Shown: positions 12,647 to 24,889, numbered from the stretch's first letter. The stretch: 64,000 bases of DNA from Trileptium ribeirensis (GCA_030248225.1 JASANE010009997.1:1-64000); one strand, 5' to 3'. Notes: generated by a model not told the origin, from the letters alone. Numbers and translations: made by a program.

Positions 12647-14031
12647 CAGAGATGAAACCGGGTCACCGGGTCAGTTCGGGTCACTTTTCTGACCGGGTCA
12701 CCGGGTCACACCCCTGACCCGGTGCTGACCCGGTAGCCGAGAGTGCGCAAGTAAACATACAAACAGCATACCAAATGTCGATACGAACGCTGCTTGCTAT
12801 TGCTGCTTTATTACTATTACTGATTTTACTGTGTCCTATTACCGTTTGCTTTTATGTTACCGTTTTGCGTTTGCCTTCACTGTATATGAAATACTGCGCG
12901 TAGCAGAGTCTGTTTTCAACTTACTTGAGTTCAGCTCAAAACCAACGCTTGGTAATGTTCTGCCTGGCTTTTATTTGCTCAAAAACTCCTGGTGCACTCG
13001 TTCAAATACTGATTGCGGCGCAACTCGCCGTTTGAAAAAAGAGCTGGTTTCTGCGTTAGATCAAAAGTTGTGGAACAGCACTGTTCAGATTCATTTCAGT
13101 GCCACCTTATATCCTACACTCCATGATTTCTTATTCTGTGACAATCCGGCAGATCGGCAAATATTTTACGACCAAGCCGTAGCAAATATAAAGGCTACGT
13201 TGCAGGATCCAGATGACTTTGCAATGGCAGCTGCTTTTGGCGGCGGTGTAGAAGGCACATGCAATGTTTCACAAGTAGATAAACCGTCATCATCGAAGGC
13301 TATGCGACTAGATGTCTTTGCACCATACCGTACACAATCTGGAACGGATATGCTTGCGGGACCTCAGTGTTTCTGCGCAGCAGATTTCCAAAAGTTACTT
13401 GACGAAGAAATAGCAAGGTACAGCAGCTTACAAGGGCCATTTGACGAGCAATGTATGGATAACTTTGATCCACTGCGTTGGTGGGGAAAAAATTGTTACC
13501 GCTTCACTTATATGGCCTTCGCAGCTCAACGCATATTAGTTATTCAAGCATCTAGTTCGGAATCAGAACGAAGCTTCTCTGCAGCGGGCAAGATTGCAAG
13601 GAAGGACAGAGCTAGGCTTTCTCCCAGCTCCGTTGAATCACAGCTGCTAGTATACAAAGCAATAAAGGACAAGCTTATTGAATAAAACGCCAAATAATCC
13701 TTTTCGGGTGGTGGATGGGGAAAGGGAGGTGGGCTGCTTTGTGGACCACGTCCTCGTCGTGCAGCCTGGGCAACGACAACCTGTCGGTTGAGTGTCCACA
13801 ACAAAGCGCAAAATTCAAATCTATCGAAGTGCAAAACTAATATAACAACTGATATATTAACATATGAAAAGAAGACATTCCACAAAGAGCATATTCTCAC
13901 AGTTGTGCGTTTGTAAGTTGATGTATACCTGATCGTGCTAGCTCTGTTCGGGTCGTAGGGTCTGACGCAAACCGGGTCACATGCCTTACCGGGTCACCGG
14001 ATCACGTTGTAGTGACCCGGTTTCATCTCTG
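12647..14031 (+). mobile_element. hAT DNA transposon, 1,385 bp, with 8-bp target duplication
   Basis: It has perfect 20-bp terminal inverted repeats, CAGAGATGAAACCGGGTCAC at both ends (right end inverted). GTACACTG immediately outside both ends (12,639-12,646 and 14,032-14,039) is the 8-bp target duplication typical of hAT. Subterminal zones (12,660-12,740 and 13,960-14,020) carry many GGGTCACC/GACCCGGT words, probable transposase binding sites. The element carries one open frame holding only the C-terminal part of a hAT transposase. At 1.4 kb it is shorter than autonomous hATs and looks internally deleted. Identical TIRs and TSD indicate recent insertion. Confidence 0.93.
12831..13685 (+). 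CDS. hAT transposase, C-terminal fragment (284 aa)
   Basis: The last 70 residues are the hAT dimerisation domain: RWWGKNCYRF near 217, then ASSSESERSFSAAGKIARKD at about 240-259, RARLSPSSVE and a final helix. The hAT C-terminus is needed for oligomerisation and activity. A segment HFSATLYPTLHDFLF before it resembles the conserved stretch around the last catalytic region. The usual 550-700 residue protein, with N-terminal BED zinc finger and the first catalytic acidic residues, is not present. The frame begins with a plausible Met only because the upstream part has been deleted. It is intact to its stop, which is 346 bp before the element's end, so it is unlikely to be an active transposase alone; a repressor or domesticated role cannot be excluded. 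Confidence 0.85.
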   Translation: MSYYRLLLCYRFAFAFTVYEILRVAESVFNLLEFSSKPTLGNVLPGFYLLKNSWCTRSNTDCGATRRLKKELVSALDQKLWNSTVQIHFSATLYPTLHDFLFCDNPADRQIFYDQAVANIKATLQDPDDFAMAAAFGGGVEGTCNVSQVDKPSSSKAMRLDVFAPYRTQSGTDMLAGPQCFCAADFQKLLDEEIARYSSLQGPFDEQCMDNFDPLRWWGKNCYRFTYMAFAAQRILVIQASSSESERSFSAAGKIARKDRARLSPSSVESQLLVYKAIKDKLIE

Positions 14032-14039
14032 GTACACTG
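14032..14039 (+). other. Right 8-bp target-site duplication of the hAT element
   Basis: GTACACTG, identical to 12,639-12,646. Confidence 0.92.
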
Positions 14040-15396
14040 GTTAAGGCTTCCTTTAAACTCGAACAAGATCAGAACCGACTGAAAACTCCTGGTTTTTAAA
14101 AGAACTTCACCAACCACTTGCTAAGCTTAACCATTCATTATCAGTATTACCCGTTCTCTGACCTCGTTGACTACAACACAATAAAATGATAATAATTTTA
14201 CAGGTTCTGCTAGCTCGATATATAACCACTCGTGTGTAATTTAGAAATCTGGGCCTTCGTTACCACGGTACCACCACCGTCTGTTGTACACTGGTGTGCC
14301 CATATAATGAGCTAATGACGATAAGACTGATCAATAACTTCTATGATCGATCAACAATGTCCTGACATTACTTTTTTCTCTCAACCAATACAACTACAGA
14401 CAGGTCTTGCTTTAATTAAGTCTTATTACTTATATACATTTAAAAATATTTCCTGTAGTCTAAAATATACACCACGGACGGGCGATATTCCCACAAGGAC
14501 TTTAGGAGTTTCTGGCTTTTCCTAGTTTCCAGGGCCAGGCTACGCCGTTAACTTTAATAACTAAACGAATCTTTGAGTTTTCAATTCCTTTCAATTTTAA
14601 TTTCTTAATTCATAACATGAAACGCTCGCAGCGCAAACTGATACAGTACATGATCGCTCATATAGCTTGAAAAACACATACAGCGCAGCTGTCTACTTTA
14701 CGAATATACCGCAAGTCGAATATCTAGCCAAACCCTCACAGCAAAGCTCGCAAGTCGAATTTCTGGTGTGAGCCTTGCAGCACAACAGGGTGTTCAAGAA
14801 CCCGGTCCGCTTTAAGAATAGTTCGCAAGTCGAATTTCTAACCGTAAATTCACAGCACACCGCGCAAGTGGAACTGCAGGCCTAACCCACACAGCACAAA
14901 TCGAGCATGTCAGAAACCTGCCCGGTATTCGCCGCATACGAACGGCGTCTTTACGTCATATTCCGTTGACGATTATAGTTAATCATATTTGTTTGTGGGG
15001 ACTTTCGTTCAGTCGGTTCCCGAACATTGTGCCGGCGTCGGCGGGCTGTGCCACGGCTCGTTTGCCAGCCTAATCCTAGCCAAATTGCTGTTTTTTTCAA
15101 CCTTACATCCGGCTCTAAGTAGCGATAAAAATGATCGATCCAGCCTTAGACGCAGTTTGACGTTTATTTCTTTCTTTTTTTGCTGTTGTTAGTATGTTTT
15201 AAATTTATTTTTCATATATATATTTATAATATATTTGTTTTAAGCTTGCGCAGCAGAACGCTCAAAAAAACACGTTTACGTAGCGACGCTATGATTATTA
15301 TGGCTTATGGGAGTCACTGGGGTCATTATTTCAAAGCCAGGTACAATGAATATTTACATTACAATCATACAGCGTACCCAGCAACATATTAAATAG
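14040..15396. other. Spacer between two hAT elements
   Basis: No gene recognised. At 14,695-14,870 CGCAAGTCGAATWTCTRRCC-like words occur about three times at 80-110 bp spacing, a degenerate local repeat. Confidence 0.5.
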
Positions 15397-15404
15397 GTAC
15401 GAAA

Positions 15405-16587
15405 CAGGGAGTAACCGGAATTCCGGTTCCGGTTCCGGCGAAAATCGTGTTCCGGTTGCGGTTCCGGCAAAGGGCAAAAACCATACCGGAACCGGAATTC
15501 CGGTTTAAAAATTTCGTTTCAAATTTTCCACATTTTTGCTTCATCTCTGATCCAAAAATATGTAATATATTATACAATGATCAAGCTCCAATACAACCAA
15601 GCAAAAGAAAAGATTAACTAAGCAATTTGCCGTGTGAAACGTAAGTAGGACACATAATTTCAGTAGAAATTTTTCATAATAACCTGCAACAGTTTGTTAA
15701 CAAATCAAAACCAAGTCGATGCTTGTAGCAACTATTTTACACATTCAGAAGTCTACGAATTACGTTCGAATTAAACCAACTGGGTAAAAGACTATGGCTT
15801 ACATAGAAGTGCTTAGCGTATGCTTGGCTAATATAAATTGCGCCAAGCGCAAGCCAGTGCGCTTGTAAACTTTGTAAATCAGGCGAAATTAAAGTTAAGT
15901 AACGTTATCTACAACGCAGCCAAAAACTGCTTTCTTGGCAATGAACTGGATTTATTGAAACTGTGCAAGCAGTATAACAGTTTGTCTCATTTATAGCATT
16001 ATGATTGGAAAGTTATCATCATTATCATCTAACTGACGGGTACTGTTTGTCCAACGCTAGCCTAAACAGTGTCTCTTACCACTGATCAGAAAATTACTTT
16101 TTATCTATTAATTTTTCCTGAATCATATAAACCAATAATTTCAGGTTTCCTACAGAACAACATCTAACAAACGTATGTGTAGTAAAGGGAGGCGAATAGG
16201 GACAGAGCGAAAGCGTTTATTCTTCGCTCTATGCGTTGTATGCACATTCATTTTGACGTAGTATACGCAAGGGTGTATAGTAGAAGGCATTTTTTGCTCT
16301 GGGTGTCCAATAAAACGACATATTGATCGATAAATAAACATTATTAGCTTCATCAGTCTCTTTAAAGTTTCAGAGCGGCAATAATGTCATGGCAATACAT
16401 TAAGTTTAATGTAAAAGTTATTTTTAATGCATTTTAAGTCGACTACACCTTAATTTCCTCCTTCATATCTTTTACTATATATAAATTTCGAAGACCAGGT
16501 TCCGGTTCCGGTTCCGGATCCGGTTTAAATGGACGGTTCCGGTTGATGGTTCCGGTTCCGGTAAATTTCAGTTCCGGTTAACCCCTG
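15405..16587. mobile_element. Non-autonomous hAT element with GGTTCCGG subterminal repeats, TSD GTACGAAA
   Basis: The left end is CAGGGAGTAACCGGAA and the right end (inverted) CAGGGGTTAACCGGAA, 14 of 16 matching. GTACGAAA occurs immediately outside both ends (15,397-15,404 and 16,588-16,595), an 8-bp target duplication. GGTTCCGGTTCCGG words are packed at 15,415-15,510 and 16,495-16,580. The 1 kb interior has no frame of transposase length or motif. This family differs from the 12.6-kb one in both TIR and subterminal word. Confidence 0.88.
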
Positions 16588-16595
16588 GTACGAAA

Positions 16596-18049
16596 TTGTG
16601 TAGCAAGCGTGAGCTTTTGTTTCTGCCAAATATCAAGACAACCTAAGAGCACACCTGGCTATACTAATAATTATGGGCTTCGTATGATACTCGATTACGT
16701 TTTTAGAACGAAATGCTTTAAAACTACACTACTATGTCGTATTTCGCACCTAGCCCAGTGGTGACAAATGCATTAGTGCTACGACACACAGAGAGGAAAG
16801 AGTAAATATATTTTGGTTTTTAGAACTTTCTCAAACTACAAAGCTTCATTTGAGAATGGTACTCAAGGAACCAGCCGTAGACCAGAAATCACCTTTAGTC
16901 ACTAAAGGCGGCGGCGTTTCGGGCACGTACTGTACCATAATAAAGGGTTTGTTCACTATTCCGAGACTACATAAGCTTCATATTCTGACGGAACTGAACA
17001 ACATCCGCATCCCGAGAAAGCATGCCGAATGAATACACAACAAAAATAAGTCCCTCCAGGCAGGGCTTGCAATACGAATCGACTAGATTCTGTCTCGATA
17101 TATTTTGTAACCCTTAGTCGTGAAATGTTGCCGGGCTCTTGTTAAGACCAAATAATGTTATGGACCGCTCGAGTCATGAGGCCTGGCCATCTTTTTATTA
17201 CGACAGACCGATGTCGTGCAGGGGCAAGACCCTCATTTTCGGCTTCCTCGACCCTAAATTGGGTAGTACACTTATTTTTGAACTGATCTGAGAGGTGTGA
17301 GTTTGTTTAACCTTCACCCTACAGACCATATTCGTTAGAATATTTACTTTAGAGATCCTAATTTCTCATTTTACAATGATTAATGCTACGCACCGTTGAA
17401 AGTCTGACCATAACAAATTCCGGTTTCAAGGCCTTACAGCACTACAGCTAAATCAGGCGAAACGGTGGACCACATCTTGCATCCTTACATCTTTAGCGGG
17501 TCACATATCACTGACTATTTGTCCGGTCCCATACCATCATGGCCTTTAGCTAGGTCGTGGGTTACTAACGTGCCCGGTTTAAGCCCTGGACACAACAGCG
17601 CTGCCAGACTGGGTACTACTTTTATGTAGAATTCTTTTGAAACATACGCCCAGTCGTTTGGGATCAATTACGCTACGCTAATATTATTTATCATTTTTAC
17701 AAAAGTTATCGCATCGCACAAAACGTCAAAAATGGTAAAATATCCTCACACCTGTAACAAATTTTAAAGCTTGGATCCTAAATCAAAGCCGTTTTAATAT
17801 CTCAGATATATATACCAGTCAAATATTATCATCAAAGCAAATAAATTTATAAGAATTCATTGTACAAACTTTTAAAGGGGCAAAATAATTTCTGTCAAAC
17901 TTTCAAATCTCTTCAAAAAATTTCTCAAACCTTGTTACAAAACCTTCCAATGAATTCTTATAAGCAAATATAATCGATTTTACAAAACTCTATCTTATTT
18001 TACAAAACAATATTATATAGTATTGGAGACCACTAATTGCAAAAAGATT
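16596..18049. other. Spacer, nothing recognised
   Basis: No splice-bounded exon, tandem array or TIR pair was seen. Confidence 0.5.
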
Positions 18050-18645
18050 TAGTGCATCTAAAGCATTTGGGCCTTTCTTACAATAGAATCTGAAATTGGT
18101 CAATTTTCGAGATATAGCGGAAACTTTGGTACCGCTCGACTCAGCTGGACGAGCTGATTCAGAAAATGTCCGTTTCATTTTTAGGGTTCCTAATGGTACT
18201 TGGTTTTGGATTTTTGGGCTCCCCCTTAGTACCCAACATTTTCCAAATTTTTAATTTCTCGATAAATATATAATTTTACCTATCATTAGAACAACATTGG
18301 CAGTCGAAAACTGATAAAACCAGTTCAATGGGGTTAAGCTATTATTTCCATTTATCAAATCAAATCCTATGCGTAAGCCATCTGAACTGATTGAGCTAAT
18401 TTTACACCCATTCGACTCAGTTCGATAAAAAATTATACAGTTATCGAGAAATCTTTTTTCGAAAATTTTGGGTACTAAGGGGCCCATTCGGAACCCAAAA
18501 AGAATCAAAAACCATCATAAATATGGCCGAATTATGAATTTTCTCAAAGAGCTCATCTCCTCGAATACTAGTAAAAGCAGCTGTATTTTTAAAATTGACC
18601 AATTTCATATCGGATGGATTCTAGGAATGACCTCAACCGTTAAAA
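18050..18645. repeat. Foldback element with about 250-bp inverted arms
   Basis: Left-arm segments GAATCTGAAATTGGTCAATT, CTTAGTACCCAACATTTTCC and TTTCTCGATAAATATATAAT recur inverted on the right side (18,420-18,630) in the mirrored order. Identity is moderate, so it is an older copy. No coding sequence is supported. Confidence 0.75.
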
Positions 18646-20769
18646 ACAAATCCATAGCCTTCAGTGATTGGGTAGGTCGCTTTTGACTCTATAATCGATG
18701 CAATCAAGATCCATTTTATAATGGACGCAACGACATATCTCCATCAGGTGTTATCCATTGTCTTCGCGGCGGAAGGACTTGTTGGTGGTAATTGGGCACG
18801 ACATCCTATTCCACAAACCGACAATTTCCTTGCCATGCTATCGTCCATTCCGATTCTGCTATTTATAGATATTTTTTAGAGTAACTACTTAAAATTTGGC
18901 ATGAATTTAATTCAAGCAATACTGGGCAGGCACTGCGGTAGCTCACTGGAGCTAGTCGTGACCTGAAACTAGTCCAGTTTTAGCGAGCACTATGTGTGCA
19001 ATATGGAATCGAAAATCGTACACGACGCAATATGGTGGAATAAAATATAGATGTATTGGGGGTCCAACCAGTGAGACCACTTTAGACCGTTCCAGAACCG
19101 ATCCCTTCCTTCGACAACAACTCGGTGATTCACAGATTTACACAACCATTCATATGGTAAGTCGCACATATTCATTTATATGCTCCATGTATATATGCAC
19201 AATCACGTATCACTGATATTAATGGAAATTGAAATATGGTCTTTACAGTTTAAACAGACCGGAAACTTAGTGTTATCCATCTATATTTTAGAGTCGGATA
19301 TAAGTCACCTCGGATTGGGTCTAGATCACGTCGGATTGGGTCCTGCCATAGTTTCGACTCGGGAAATCAGGCGAAATATATTTAAATAAATTTGACTAAT
19401 TTTAATTCCTACCAGTGAAATTCGTTTAAAAATTTATCGTACACCATGTTTCGCCTGCACAGAATTTCGCAGGGTTTTAACATAAACTTTGGTTCACCCA
19501 GCTGTGGACCACGGAGAATGCTCGTATAGTCCAGGGCAAAATATACTGAAACGCGGATATATATTTTACTGTTTGCACCCCTGATATTTTCTGCTGTACA
19601 TACAGAATATAAATCTTGAGACACTGCAGTTGGTTCGCGTCTAAGAATTTTCTGGGCGTCCAAAGATTTAGACCCGATGTGATCTATATCGTCGCATGTA
19701 CGATTGCCATAAAAAATTGTAGAAGTGCAAGGATCTACACTCAAAATAATTTCCATGGATTCTAAGAGAAATATTCTAAGATTATTGCACCACTAGAACA
19801 TCTTATAAAATTCAAAGAACTTTTCTTTGAAATTTTACTGAAATGAAAGTAAATCTTACCTTTTGGAAAACTAATTCTCTAAAATTTCAAGGTATATATG
19901 GGTTTTTCAGTTTTACAAGAATACGTGGTGACGTAAAATTGTTAGAATACTTCCCTTCAATTTCATAGAAGCTATCTTGAGTCTATGTGGGAGCTGAGGT
20001 TGTTGTTTATAACCATTGAAACGGAGCGAGTGTAGCAAAAGGAGTTTTCTCAAATAATGTTCGACTATGTAAAAAATCTGGTTCTGTCACGAATAACTCA
20101 CCACCGGGTTGATGGATTTTCGTAATTTTTACATCACCCGTAAGAGGATATAATTATGCAACGAAGTGTTGCTTGAATGACTTCCTACCCAAAATTAGAT
20201 TTTATGACCTGTGTGGCACGTCGATTTTAAATGAACACCTTCCTACTAGCAAAAACAATTCAGAATTTTTCGACGGGGTGGGAATCGGACCCCAACCCAC
20301 CCTTGACAAAATGATTGTTTTACCATTTTTTATATTTATTTTTTAATTTTTAATGGTGCAAATTACCGCCCTCTCCCCGTCTCCCTTCGGGATCCGCTTG
20401 CGGACAGAATTTTTTCGCCAAACCCAGAACTACAACATTGCTGGATCTTTATGTATCTTTCTCGTTCAGAATATCCATTTTCGAGCTGAGGCCCAAACTG
20501 TGACAGATTTTTATTCAAATTTTATAAATTTTGGCTAAGTTAATCCCTTGATACACACATTTTGAATGTTGTGATTTTTTAAACTTAGTCATTAAGGAAA
20601 AAGAAATAAATGATCCGTTGCGTTCATATATTGTTGGTGTGTGTACTTTTGTATGTGTGGGATTTTTGAGGAGTGCTCCAAAAACTCAGTTTGGAGCAGG
20701 ATAGACATTAAAGCGATGAATAGCTACTATCGTTCGGTGTCCCCACGCTCAAATAACTACTAGTACCTC
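18646..20769. other. Spacer, nothing firmly recognised
   Basis: Contains a 115-codon minus-strand frame (19,756-19,409) and a plus-strand frame ending at a donor-like ATG|GTAAGT near 19,156. Neither resembles a family I know, and both are within chance expectation. Confidence 0.45.
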
Positions 20770-21260
20770 ACAATCGAAATGGAGCGAGCGTGGTTTCATT
20801 TTTAAGTTATAATTTTGTTTAATCACCTGTAACATGCTATTTTTGATGAATGTACATTCCTAAAGCCTTTAAACCCTGAACCAATTAGAAACCTTAAAAC
20901 CTTCAATGCAAATGATAACGCATAAAGTTGTTGGTCACTAGATAACCAAACCATCCTATCCAGCCTAACGGAAAACCTATATAAACAATTCTTGATGACC
21001 TGTGCGCAATACGTAACCAAAGAACTGAAGACAGGCTATTTTCTAGAAATCGGGTTCACTGACATAAAACCCAACGAAAACATCTGAAAATGCATAAGAT
21101 ACTCGCGCTGAACTCTAGATAATAAAATCATCGTATTCAGCCTATCGAAAAACCTATATAGATAATTTTTGATGTCCTGTATGCAATACGTAACCAAATA
21201 CGGAAGACAGACTATATTTCGGAAATCAGGTTTATTAAACCTAAACTCATGAAATATGCA
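20770..21260 (-). repeat. Inverted, diverged copy of the 10.9-11.3 kb repeat
   Basis: It starts GAGCGAGCGTGGTTTCATTT (the reverse of the end of the 10.9-kb copy), then AATCACCTGTAACA, AAACCTATATA and CGCAATACGTAACC blocks. The block with CAGCCTA-CG-AAAACCTATATA occurs twice (20,960 and 21,140), matching the internal duplication of the other copy. Confidence 0.7.
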
Positions 21261-22178
21261 GGCTGGACTTTATATAGGCGAATCATTCAGCCTTCAGAGA
21301 TATCTATATATAGACCCTACCCGAATTTCGCAGATAAAGCCCGAAAACCGAATGCATTTCTAGACAAAGACTGTTTGGGTCGAAGTTTGCATATTTCACT
21401 TCGGATGTTTCAACATTAGCTAACGTTTCAGCAGGCCAAGTTCCGTCTTGCACGTGCCAGGTTAAACAAACTAAACTCAATTTGAAAATACGTCGAAGCT
21501 AGCTGAGTAAACTAAAATAACTATAAATGCCGAAAACCCCTGAATTACATCCGGCAACTCTACTGAAACCCGAATTCCTGTAAACTGGTTAATTTCATGT
21601 CATATTTGACTATAGATTTGATGCTTTCGATGTAACTGCTAGATTACTCGCTATAAGCTTACCAAGTCGGTCTGATACATATCTTGCATGTAGGGACACC
21701 CTTACAGAGTTCGGAGTCATCATCGGACCAGTGGCCCCACCTAGGAATACAAAGGCGGCCCTACCTAATGTACTCGTTGCGAAATTTTTGCATTATTACA
21801 ACACAAGGCACAATAGAAAAGTTATGAAGCACAAGTTTGTGTCATGTGAACATTCAAGAACAAAACCATAGTGGTAAGAAAGAGCCAAAATTTCAGGTCA
21901 TAACTCGTCTCAGCTCTTCGTGGATCATGCGTGACACTACTTTCACACTCAGATCATAGGGTTTGGCTTGGCTACGTCCTTCCGAAAGAAATCAAGCCTC
22001 GGCTCGGCTGTTAGGCTCCTAATGATAAAAGTTTGCGTTTCGAAGACAGTACATAAGATACAAACGACCTGTTTTCAAGAGCCCAGTCGAGGCTATCTCG
22101 GCTGTTCTCTCTGTTGGCTGACTAGTGCACTATACATCAGCAATTACACAATTTTACGTTTGTTATTTTAGAACAGAG
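21261..22178. other. Spacer, nothing recognised
   Basis: A short GGCTTGGCTACG end-like sequence near 21,965 resembles the MITE end at 4.24 kb. No gene seen. Confidence 0.45.
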
Positions 22179-22545
22179 CATTTAACAGCTGACCACAGCT
22201 TTTCCGGATACAGTAGGCTCGGCTGGGTTCATGATATGATGAGTTACCCAAGGTCTGAAAAGTATTTAGAGCATTTAACAGCTGAGCACAGCTTTTCCGG
22301 ATACAGTAGGCTCGGCTGAGCTCATATGATGAGTTACCCAAGGTCTGAAGAGTATTTAGAGCATTTAACAACTGACAACATCATTTCCGGATACAGTAGG
22401 CTCGGCTGGGCTTATAATATGATGAGTTACCCAAGGTCTGAACAGTATTTAGAGCATTTAACAGCTGACCACAGCTTTTGCGGATACAGTAGGCTCGGTT
22501 GGGCTCATGATATGATGAGTTACCCAAGGTCTGAAGAGTATTTTT
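22179..22545. repeat. 90-93-bp tandem array, four units
   Basis: GCATTTAACAGCTGA-type starts lie at 22,179, 22,271, 22,361 and 22,454. Most units are 92-93 bp; in full-length units the plus strand reads a 31-residue repeat (HLTADHSFSGYSRLGW then DMMSYPRSE). Unit 2 has a TGA stop in a shortened segment; units 3-4 stay open into unique sequence to 22,706. Confidence 0.93.
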
Positions 22546-23178
22546 GTTATTATGCAACCCGTTTGCTACATACTTTAGGTCCCAATTATTGGTCAAAAAT
22601 CCAGAATTTCATTGCTTCAAAACGCGTTCAATACCCAGAATTTACTAGTCAAAATGAAAAATTACATATATACCTCAAATATGTAGAACATAATCTTATC
22701 AAATAATAAGAGCTCAACAAAAAGAAAAATAATTCAAATCCTACACAGTTTCAAATAGTTCATAAAGTTTATTTTTAAAATAGAAACAGACGATACACAC
22801 AGAGACAATATAGAAAAATGCCTAAGGACTGGTTTTGAGGAAAATAAAAACATTGGGACAAAAACCAATAAATTTTCTGGACTCATCAATGGTTCATCAG
22901 AAAACTTGATTAAAAATAGAAAAAAATCACGTCTTCAATTTTTTCGGTCTGTTTTCAAATGAATAATAATGGTTAAAAGTAAAACCCGTTTTCATTTGGC
23001 TCAAAACGGATCGGGTTTTACTTTTTCAATTTAAAACGAGTCTATTTAAATCGACTTGCTCAGGGAAATTTAATTAGGAAATCCCGTAGTATATGTTTGG
23101 CCCAATTTAGCTTGTCGGCTATTATAAATGGGTTTATGGTACCTCGCCGAAGATACTTTGTCCTAGGTTGTGCGCCAA
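22546..23178. other. Unique AT-rich sequence after the array
   Basis: The plus-strand frame from the array continues to a TAA at 22,704-22,706, adding about 55 unique residues. No known domain. The remainder shows nothing. Confidence 0.45.
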
Positions 23179-23651
23179 TAAACTTAAGTTGACCCCGTCA
23201 ACCATCCTATCTTGTATTTTTGCATAAAATTTGTTGTGGAACGCTATTTGGTCACTTGAAATCTGGCATAAAACTGTTTTCCAACACAGCGCTTGCGATT
23301 GAAATCTAACCATTTTGCGCTCGCGAAAATTCAATTAAAATCACCCAGCTTTTTGAGAACGAAAATTTGTCGATTTGATTGTGACGTCACTTTTGCATTA
23401 AATTTGTTCTCGAACACTGGTATAATCCAAATTTAAACGATAATGCATTAGGGAACAGAATTTCTGCAAATTGAAATCGCCGAAATTCTGTTCGAACACA
23501 AGGTCTAATATTTCTGGCACTTGAATTTGATTTTGCCAATTTTCGGTTAGCGAAAAACCGAATGAAATTAGCCATTTTTCCGTAACAAGGGTTTGCGATT
23601 CCATATCGGTAATCACAAAATAGGATGGTTGCCGGGGTCACCTTAAGTTTA
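23179..23651. mobile_element. 473-bp TIR element, TAAACTTAAGG family
   Basis: The left end TAAACTTAAGTTGACCCC, followed by AACCATCCTAT, is matched inverted at the right end (ATAGGATGGTTGCCGGGGTC then CCTTAAGTTTA), a TIR of about 37 bp. A second copy with the same ends lies at 41,577-42,098 and a solo left end at 60,110. No transposase; a non-autonomous element. Confidence 0.85.
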
Positions 23652-24498
23652 CTCACTCATTGTATTTGACTGTTGAAGTGTGTTAAAGTTGTAATAGTTG
23701 CCATATTAATATAGTTTTAATATACTTTCTTGATGAAAGTTTAACAACAACCCACGCTTTGACAATACACTAACAGACCGAACTAAAATGAAATATTTGG
23801 AATCAAATTAATTTAGGCCAAAGTCGTTCGTGATCAGCCGATTTAAAACGGCATTATCTAGCTATCCGATTCAAATCGACTCGTTTTAAGTCGGTTAATC
23901 CTAATCCCGAATGGTTTTGATGTCTCAAATCCAAACGGGTTTAATTATAACCATCTTCGCGGACACATCTTGCAGTAGTTCCCGCATAAAGGAGAATAAA
24001 AACGAAGGACTGTTCTCCGTTTTTTTTTCTATTTTAATTTTAAATTTACTTTTAAAAGCAAAAAAATAAAATCCATTTACAACCAAATGAATTACAATGT
24101 GGAATGACCTGCATAGTATACGTGCATGTCTCTTTAGCCCCATATTAAAACTCCTGGGCATATTATTAAACGCCAAGTTTTATCCAATGCTTTAAGATTG
24201 GCAATCGCCGTAACAGGCGTTATTTAATGACACTGCAAAATGAGCCCAACATGACCCATATAGATTTATTGGTTATGGAAATACGAATGTTTTAGTTCAT
24301 TTCGGCTCCCATGGACCCATTTTATAACATTTGAGCTTCAATAGCTCTAAAAATAAATATAACAAGGCGACGTACATTTTCATGGGTTATCGACCTATAA
24401 TGGTCGTTTTCGTTTGTATTTGGTCCTTTTAAAAAATCTGGAACCCTAATCGTGGACCCCTTGTACAAAATCTTTATATACAGTCTTACACAGCCATA
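23652..24498. other. Spacer, nothing recognised
   Basis: Homopolymer-rich AT sequence, with no exon or TIR pair. Confidence 0.45.
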
Positions 24499-24889
24499 CA
24501 GTTACAATCAAAAATTAAGTGCTTATAATCGAACTAAAACGAACGCAGACGGAATCGAACGAAAACGCAATCGATTGATCTTCATTTAAATGAACTTCGT
24601 TAAATTAAAGGCAAACTAACATTTTTATTAAAATATTATTATATTCCAACACAATCGAAATTCGTTAAATTAAACGCGAACTAACATGTTGTATCAAATT
24701 TTTATTTTTATGCTCCATTTATTGCTCCATGAACGTTCAAATTATGAACGTAATTTGACAATTGACGCAATCGAAAATTGTCAAATTAATCGAATTTCAT
24801 TTAAACGATCCATTTTCATTTAAACGCAAACGATCGAAATCGAACGAAGGTTCGATCGATTTTTGAGCACATAATTCTGATTGTAACTG
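24499..24889. mobile_element. 391-bp TA-flanked MITE (CAGTTACAATCA ends)
   Basis: The left end CAGTTACAATCAAAAATTAA and the right end ATAATTCTGATTGTAACTG are inverted repeats flanked by TA on both sides, the Tc1/mariner-type target. The interior is full of inverted CGATCGAAATCGAACGAAGG/AAACGCAAACGATC words. Its right part has been tandemly amplified downstream. Confidence 0.85.

Noticed and set aside
13544..13900. 118-codon minus-strand frame
   Set aside because: Antisense to the hAT transposase fragment.
18981..19156. Possible plus-strand exon ending ATG|GTAAGT
   Set aside because: Acceptor is weak, the peptide matches no family, and there is no partner exon.
19409..19756. 115-codon minus-strand frame, with a fleeting resemblance to a kinase-like or integrin-like segment
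   Set aside because: Only a few residues match in each case, there is no splice context, and a frame this long is expected by chance at this GC content.
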